Source of the DNA: Paramecium pentaurelia
Taxonomy: Eukaryota > Ciliophora > Oligohymenophorea > Peniculida > Parameciidae
Assembly: GCA_905183005.1 (NCBI GenBank)
Contig: CAJJDO010000050.1
Location: 203,851-267,850, forward strand
Length of the DNA stretch: 64,000 nucleotides
Direction of reading: 5' to 3'
The position numbers and the translations under genes are program-made. The notes beneath the pieces are model-generated. The model ran no database searches. It had not been told where the DNA came from and saw only the letters and a program-made list of their open reading frames with translations. Shown here in pieces: positions 57,854 to 64,000 of the stretch; within the stretch, counting starts at the first letter, position 1; the number at the start of each line of letters is the position of its first letter.

Positions 57854-58707
57854 ATGAAACAATAACTAAATTACACGCTTTGGATTAGTTTTCTTGTTTC
57901 AACTGTTTTGATATATCTATTTTTCAGTTCAGGAGAATTTAGTTTTATATTAACACTTGCTTGTGGAATACAATGCTTTGGATTTGGATTAGTATTTACT
58001 ACAATTTCAATAACCAAAGATACAAGTGGATTAAGTAAATAAACTTTTATCTGTTGTGCATAAGCATTATTAGCAAGATTATTTTCTATTCTAACTTTTG
58101 AAGTATATTAATTATGCATAAATTAGGGTTATTTACCTTCAGATGCAACAGGTGATTATGTGTATAGATTATTCGAAATATTATCACTTATCTTTTGCAT
58201 ATTGACTGCATTTAGCATAAAAAATAATAAAGAAGAATTGTTCAAATGGTATTACTTCACTCCTGTAATGTTGGTGACTGCTTATTATGTTCATCCAGGA
58301 TTGAATTCACATTCATTTTGTGACATATCCTGGGTATTTGCATTATATATGGAATCATTTGCAATATTGCCATAGATACACCTTTTTACAAAGAGAGGTT
58401 AGAATTCAACAATAATATAGAGGGAATAATTGAATATCACACATCAAATTTTGTAATCACTCAAGCAATCAATAAAGTAATATGTGTGATTTTTTGGTTT
58501 TATTCTTATGAAGAACTTAATAGAAGTGCAGATGAATCAACAATAAGTGTGGCACCTTGGTTAAGTGGTTATTTTGTGATGGTGGCTTAAATGATATCAA
58601 TTGTAATTAATTATAATAAAAATATATAGATCATAACAACAGATTTTGTGTATAAATATTTGCAAAGTTGGAAATAAGGTATTCCTTTGGTTATGTTACC
58701 TTCATGA
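57854..58707 (+). CDS. ERD2-like (KDEL receptor family) membrane protein
   Basis: Three exons (57854-58102, 58127-58397, 58421-58707; introns 24 and 23 nt) give 268 codons. The family core is visible: GLSKQTFICCAQALLARLFS, YYVHPGLNSHSFCDISWVFA and the hallmark YMESFAILPQIHLF, with the last helices near VICVIFWFYSYEEL. ERD2 proteins return ER-resident proteins with KDEL-like tails from the Golgi. An N-terminal extension with one or two extra spans (WISFLVSTVLIYLFF) precedes the core, as in the longer ERD2-like group. ATG 57854 is chosen because the divergent Tctex gene starts 11 bp away. Confidence 0.85.
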
Positions 58708-58746
58708 TGTAGAAAATAATCAAAATATTATAATATATATATATTA

Positions 58747-59084
58747 TCATTTTGCAAGCATCTAGTCTTAATATTATTATCTTTTATTATTATTAAATTT
58801 ATCCTATCCTATTGATTCCATATCAAATAATTTTGGTTGTAAACAAGGTTTAGGAATCATTTATTAAGTTTATTTTTTTACTGCTTATTTGACTCTTAAA
58901 AATGGAGGTTCAGATTATTATCTAGGTTAGATTTTGACACTTGATAATTTGCTCACTTTTGCACTAACTTATTCATCTTCTCCATGTACATTGATACTTT
59001 CAGGTCTAGGTATATTTTGTAGTTTAGGAAGATTATGAGCAGGAGTATTGGGTTTAAATGGAGCTCTAATTATATTATTCTTAG

Positions 59085-59137
<53 letters not shown>

Positions 59138-60623
59138 GCATTTTAAGAATCTTTTACATCTTTCTTTTAATTTCTTTTTATATCTAGAATTCATTAATAT
59201 AAAATAATACTTGTTCCAGTCCAACTATCTTATAATGATGAAGCAAATTCTATATATTTATCATATTTTTAATAATCTTCAAGTGGATATATCTTAACAT
59301 AATCTCCTAAATGTGCATTCTCATAATCATTCCTCTATTTTTCCCATTATTTCATTTATGAAATCTTTTCTTCCATTGACAACTTTATTTTTTTACCTGT
59401 TAATACTCTTTACTAAAGAGATTCTTTTCTTGATGCAATTATTTATTCTTTTGCTTTTAAACTTACATTCATTAATTTCAATGTATCTCTAATAAGATTT
59501 TTCTTTATCATTGAATCAAGAGGAGTATCTGTAGTGAAACTAGGAGTATGATTAACTTCTAATAAAATAGGCTATAATTTGTGATTTAAAAAGATATCAA
59601 AGCCTAAGATTTCAAAACACATATTATTTGCATAATTATCAGGTTGACATGATCTGTAATGATGACTTAATATTGGTTATACAGTACAAAAGGTTTTAAT
59701 AAATAATTCATACATTTCTTACCAAAGTTTTTTTATATCATGACCTTCTTATTCTAATTTACTAAATACTGCCTTTATGGATCTCTTATGTCCAATATCC
59801 ATTCTACTAGCATCTTTATTAAATACAAAATTTGGATTTTCTTTATTAATAGCATAATTTGTTAAATGCATACACATATCTTCTAAATTTGATGAATTAG
59901 GAGGTATGTATGGTTCCGTAGCAAATCTGACTAAACCATCTTAGTATACATATATTCTCATAGGATCAGTTCCAGCCAATAAAACATATACTCTCAAATC
60001 AAATTTTAATCCTTCAATTAAGAATGGTCTGTGTAAATATCTCTATGCTACATAATGATCATTTGGATTAATATCATTTATATTTCTAGTTAGAAATATA
60101 CCTCTTCCTTAACAACTTGCTTCAGGTTTAATAATAAAAGTTTTAGCTTTTCCTTTTACAAATTAGTTTTTGAAGTCGCCATATTCAGCTGGCAATAACC
60201 ATGTTTATGGAAAGAACTTATATTCTTCAGTGAATTATTTACGCATCTTCATTAGATTCCTTCCTAAATGATTCTTACGAGCAAGAGAATACATTCCAGG
60301 AAAATGATTAATTTTTTGGTATGCTATGATTTATTTATAAAAATACGTTGCATTTTTCCTAGAGTCTCAGGTTAAACAGCTGCATCTGTCCAAAACATAT
60401 CCCAATTAGTTACATCAGACTCATATTGTAAAATCCATTTAAATAACTTTTTACCTACAAACTTCACAACATCATATTGAGTATCTAAAATAAAATAGAC
60501 AAACTTCTAACCTGACACATTAATTATTAAGGTTGTCTTCTTCTTTGAATTGTCTTCAGTCTCACTTCCACTATCTTCAAATTCTCCATTAAAGTGTGGT
60601 TCCTTTGCTAATTATTATTTCAT
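58747..60623 (-). CDS. TTLL-type tubulin polyglutamylase with TAA-encoded poly-Gln
   Basis: Four exons (60623-60512, 60484-60347, 60323-59211, 59183-58747; introns 27, 23 and 27 nt) give 599 codons. Landmarks are WDMFWTDAAV, INHFPGMYSLARKN, FIIKPEASCQGRGIFLTR (nucleotide site), KFDLRVYVLLAGTDP, HLTNYAINKEN and ILLEVNHTPSFTTDTPLD. These fit TTLL4/6/7-type enzymes that add Glu chains to tubulin in cilia. The enzyme core is complete. The tail contains seventeen TAA codons in a row (59086-59136), read as Q17, then a Pro/Gln-rich end. The start is 13 bp from the divergent Rab gene. Confidence 0.92.
59086..59136 (-). repeat. (TTA)17 microsatellite = 17 TAA codons inside the TTLL gene
   Basis: Seventeen perfect TTA units on the plus strand, flanked by AGT and TGC. 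In the TTLL frame they are TAA, that is, a Gln homopolymer under the ciliate code. The frame is fixed by the exon on both sides (DSQNA before, TKNNIIRAPFKP after). Confidence 0.9.
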
Positions 60624-60636
60624 ATTATTAATATAA

Positions 60637-61398
60637 ATGGACTTATATCACTATCTCTTTAAATTCATAATTGTTGGAGATACAAGTAATTCTGATTATT
60701 TAAAAAAAAAATAAGGTGTAGGTAAGAGTTGCCTTCTCCTTAAATATACAGAAGGTAAATTTAAAGAAGAACATGATGCTACAATTGGTGTAGAATTTGG
60801 ATCTTAAGTATTCAAATATAAAAACAAACAATTTAAAATATAAATTTGGGATACAGTACTATAATTATTTTAAAGTTAGGCTGGTTAAGAATCATTTAGA
60901 TCTATTACACGTTCATATTATAAAGGGTTTATTTATATATATATAGTTAATTGTAGTTCAATAGGTGTATTACTTGTTTTTGATATTACAAATCGATAGT
61001 CATTCCATAATATTGTCAGATGGTACAATGAAATATTAGATTGTGCTCATGAATATGTAGATATAGTTATTGTTGGCAATAAAATAGATCTAGAGAGAGA
61101 GTAAATAAATAATATAAATAGACGCTAAGTTTCTGTAGAAGAAGGGAAACTTTTTGCAGAATAATATAAAATAAATTATATTGAAACATCAGCTAAAACA
61201 GGATAGTATGTTGACTCTGTATTTCAATAAATGGCAATGCGAATCTATGATAAAATAGAAAATAAATTAGTAGATTAGAACAATGAAAATTTAGGTATTA
61301 AATTAGGCACATTTTACAGAAATGATGAAGAAGATGATAAAGAATAGTAAACAAGTTTAGGATAAAAAAAGAAGAAAAAGAAGGATGATTGTTGTTGA
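60637..61398 (+). CDS. Rab-family small GTPase
   Basis: Four exons (60637-60685, 60716-60855, 60880-60926, 60957-61398; introns 30, 24 and 30 nt, the first ending AAG) give 225 codons. Boxes are GDTSVGKSCLL, TIGVEF, WDTAGQESFRSI, NKID and ETSAKTG. The effector-loop and switch sequences resemble Rab2/4/14-type Rabs. The C-terminus is a lysine run followed by DDCC, a double-Cys geranylgeranylation signal. It directs vesicle docking. The region between NKIDLERE and the next strand carries a short insert (QINNINRRQ). Confidence 0.93.
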
Positions 61399-61429
61399 AT
61401 CTATATTTAATTATGACATTTTTCTCATT

Positions 61430-62300
61430 TTAAACGATTACATATATTTTATAATAGTTTCTATTTGTTTTACTAAATCTCCCTCTAACAAATCTTGAAC
61501 CCAACTTCCTTATTTTCAAAATATGGAGAACAAGAAATGCAAACTATTCTAACTTCATTTGCCATATAATAAACTTTTCTTAAATTATATTATATAAAAA
61601 ACTAAATTTCAATATTATCTAAGATCTTTATGAAATCTCAATAGAATTAAAAAAAAATAATAATAATAAATAATTAAATGTATGTAAATGCAAAATCTCT
61701 AGTTATCTAATGGCCATCTTAATCATCTTTAAAATATTTCTCTAGTATTTCTATATCACTAATATCTGTAACTAAAAAGTATCCTTCTTAAGAAACCCAA
61801 AAATATAAATTTAATCTACCTTCAAATAAATCTCTTATTTCTATACATACATTCTTTGATTTATATTTTGGATGAGTTATATACATCTAGGATATGAAAA
61901 TACAAATAATCATCAAAAACACCATGATGATATACAGCATCATCTTCACATACTATAACTTAAGGATATTTTTTTAATGTTTCTGCCAATCTATCTAATT
62001 CTTCAAATGAAAATACTATAAAAAATATTACATTTATTAATTAATTTCCAATAGGATTTTATGGTAAATTCAAAATTATCATATTTGTCTTATCATTAAA
62101 TATTTATTCAAGATAATTATAGTCCAGATGCCATTCATCTTCTTTTGAATATTTAATTTTTCCATTCTCAAATCTTTTTCAATACACTAATCTTACTATT
62201 TAATTGACTAGGTCTTAATGGAACTTCATTATGCTTATGATGAAATAGATATTACAATATTTATCTAATATATACAAGAAAGTAATAAAACTAGAATTTA
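61430..62300 (-). pseudogene. Aminotransferase class I/II relic (catalytic Lys region missing)
   Basis: Fragments of a kynurenine-aminotransferase-like fold occur in order. There are MIILNLPQNPIGN (for NPHNPTG), FEELDRLAETLKKYPQVIVC and EDDAVYHHGVF (PLP-ring Asp/Tyr block), then a jump to EGYFLVTDISDIEILEKYF near the C-terminus and VRIVCISCSPYFENK. About 100-150 residues between the second and third blocks, including the PLP-binding Lys, are absent, and frames change several times. It cannot encode an active enzyme; read as a pseudogene. Boundaries are approximate. Confidence 0.6.
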
Positions 62301-62424
62301 TTTTATGTTTATTTATTAAAATGTATTTAAAGTAGCTAGGATAAAACCTGGTAGATAGTATTTGAAATTATTTAAGAATAAAATTATAAGGGAATATTTA
62401 TTTTTTTTGGCTTAATCAGATCAC

Positions 62425-63007
62425 TCATTTCAATTCACCACAATCATAGATAACAACGTTCTTTTATGGTCTTCCTTATTAGGTTCCACAATATTCAATT
62501 GCATTTAATACTTCCAATCCAGATGCCACTTTTCCAAATACAGTATGATTTCCATTCAACCAAGGACATGGAACAGTGGTGATAAAAAATTAAGATCCAT
62601 TTGTATTTGGTCCAGCATTAGCCATAGATAATAGTCCTGGTGTACTATGTTTTAATGTGAAATTTTCATCTGGAAATGTTCTTCCATAAATTGATTCTCC
62701 ACCAGTGCCATTATGATTTGTAAAATCTCCACCTTAACACATAAAAGATGGAATAATTCTATGGAATGCTGAACCTTTATAATGAAGAGTTTTTCCAGAT
62801 ATTTTAGACACTGTATCACCAATGCATAATTTTCTAAAATTTTCTGCAGTTTTAGGTGTGACATCTGCAAATAACTAAATATTTAAATAATTAATTTACT
62901 TCAAAGATGATTCTACCACTTGGGGCATTATTAATTGTAATATCAAAGAATACCTTTGGATTTTTAGTTGTGGCAGAAAATGAAAATCTAAATAATTTAG
63001 TAAACAT
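62425..63007 (-). CDS. Cyclophilin-type peptidyl-prolyl isomerase, probably mitochondrial
   Basis: Two exons (63007-62900, 62874-62425; 25-nt intron) give 185 codons. MFTKLFRFSFSATTKNPKV looks like a mitochondrial presequence. The catalytic core is complete: FHRIIPSFMCQGGDFTNHNG (Arg of the active site), GLLSMANAGPNTNGSQFFI and WLNGNHTVFGKV with the Trp that contacts cyclosporin. It isomerises Xaa-Pro bonds. The length and spacing are those of cyclophilin A/D. Confidence 0.95.
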
Positions 63008-63252
63008 TTTATATTATTATTATAAACAATTTAAAATGAGTTTACAAATTTTGATCATTAATAAGTATTTTTTATTTGCATACTAAATTCGCATCAGTAC
63101 ACCTAATATATGTTAATTTCATGGAAAATAAAATCAAAAATATATTTAAGTATTCTTAAAAATAATATACTAGTGATCTTTAACATTCAAATTATTGTTT
63201 GTGATAGCATATTAATTAGAAAATTAAATTAAAATTAAATATATATTTATAT

Positions 63253-64000
63253 ATGGAATCTTGTTAAAATGAAAAACATATAGGAAATCTGCTTTTTGGA
63301 TATTGTTCAAATATGAATTGTAATAATAATTTAAAAACATTTTGTGATAAATGTAGATGTTATCATGATGAACATTTATAGGATTTACATTAATTAGATT
63401 CTTTAGATAATATCAAACTTAAGAATATTGAATATAATAATTAATTACTTAATTTTTTTGAAAATCAAAAACGATTTTGTTTAGAAATTTAAACACCTTT
63501 AATGTTAATAAATTAGAATAACAACTTAAAAATTGATTATTAAAATAAAGAAGTTCTGATTGATCAGATAAAATAAATTGTAACAATATAAAGTATTTTA
63601 AATGCTGTTTTACCAATGTTTCAAAACATAAATAAGTCTTGCACTTAAATAATATAAGAATTTAATAAATTACAATAATTTAATTATAACTTAGATATAC
63701 AAAAACAAGAAATTAAAGAAAAGAAAAATATATTAAAGAAATAGAAAATAGTTAGAAAATAAGATTAAAAATCTAAATTATTGAGTGAAAAACAAAATAT
63801 TACAGAAATAATATAATGGTAAAATCTTTAAATTCATTTTTCATAAAAATTTAAATACAAATGGATTAAAATTTTGAATAATGGATTAATTGCTTAAAAT
63901 GAAGATGATCGAGGTATGGTAATATGTGAACCTATGCTTCCTAAAAAAGGATAATATAGATTTGCATTTGGTATTAATGATAATGCTTATTTAATTTGGA
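63253..64000 (+). CDS. B-box-like zinc-binding, coiled-coil protein (3' partial)
   Basis: From ATG 63253 the frame is open to the window edge (249 codons). The N-terminus has a Cys/His cluster: CSNMNCNNNLKTFCDKC then RCYHDEHLQDLH, spaced like a B-box zinc site. A long coiled coil follows (LDIQKQEIKEKKNILKKQK). The last visible part (KKGQYRFAFGINDNAYLIW) begins a beta-rich domain that could be SPRY-like. That order recalls TRIM-type proteins without a RING. The C-terminus lies outside the window. Confidence 0.55.

Overview
This window reads as somatic (macronuclear) DNA of a Paramecium-like oligohymenophorean ciliate. It is very A+T rich. Every convincing reading frame is peppered with in-frame TAA and TAG that fall where conserved families carry Gln, and almost every frame ends at TGA, so the ciliate code (TAA/TAG = Gln, TGA = stop) applies. 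Genes are densely packed on both strands and cut by tiny introns, mostly 20-32 nt. I placed introns so that frame, codon phase and family alignment all agree. Many splice at TAG, but an unusually large share end in AAG. Trichocyst-matrix and Paramecium-surface-antigen-like genes support Paramecium or a close relative.

Layout. 1-10 kb: the end of an acyl-CoA O-acyltransferase, three large secreted Cys-rich surface proteins on the minus strand, and small lineage-specific genes. 10-16 kb: a gene broken by in-frame TGAs, a GC-rich island (possible ncRNA), a decayed protein kinase, a START-domain protein and a second member of a KNIPKNY-motif family. 16-30 kb: an ARF-like GTPase, a TEY-type MAP kinase, a membrane protein, the Pol III factor BRF1, a PH-like/CaMK-type kinase, a hybrid histidine kinase, a C2H2 protein, a trichocyst matrix protein and a tiny chromo-like protein. 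30-40 kb: unknown proteins, a U2AF65-like splicing factor, a divergent cytochrome c, a mitochondrial membrane protein and an importin-alpha-like protein. 40-42.6 kb: a perfect 1,124-bp duplication around a single N, most simply an unmerged contig overlap, which shows ARL1 and the start of a coiled-coil gene twice. 42-54.5 kb: coiled-coil genes, two of them tandem paralogues, dynein LC8, and the axonemal dynein intermediate chain DNAI1. 54.5-64 kb: a frameshifted gene, splicing factor ISY1, Tctex-type dynein light chain, an ERD2-like receptor, a TTLL polyglutamylase with 17 consecutive TAA codons, a Rab, an aminotransferase relic, a cyclophilin and a B-box-like protein.

Functional themes are cilia (DNAI1, LC8, Tctex, TTLL), secretion and trafficking (ARF, ARL1, Rab, ERD2, trichocyst protein, surface antigens), RNA processing (U2AF65, ISY1, BRF1) and mitochondria. 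There are no operons. Several divergent pairs have only 11-13 bp between start codons. Five otherwise good genes need one single-base correction each, suggesting residual indel errors, while three or four loci are decayed enough to be pseudogenes. I see no rRNA, tRNA, CRISPR, virus or bacterial insertion. Coordinates are start codon to TGA inclusive; gaps over 300 bp are listed.
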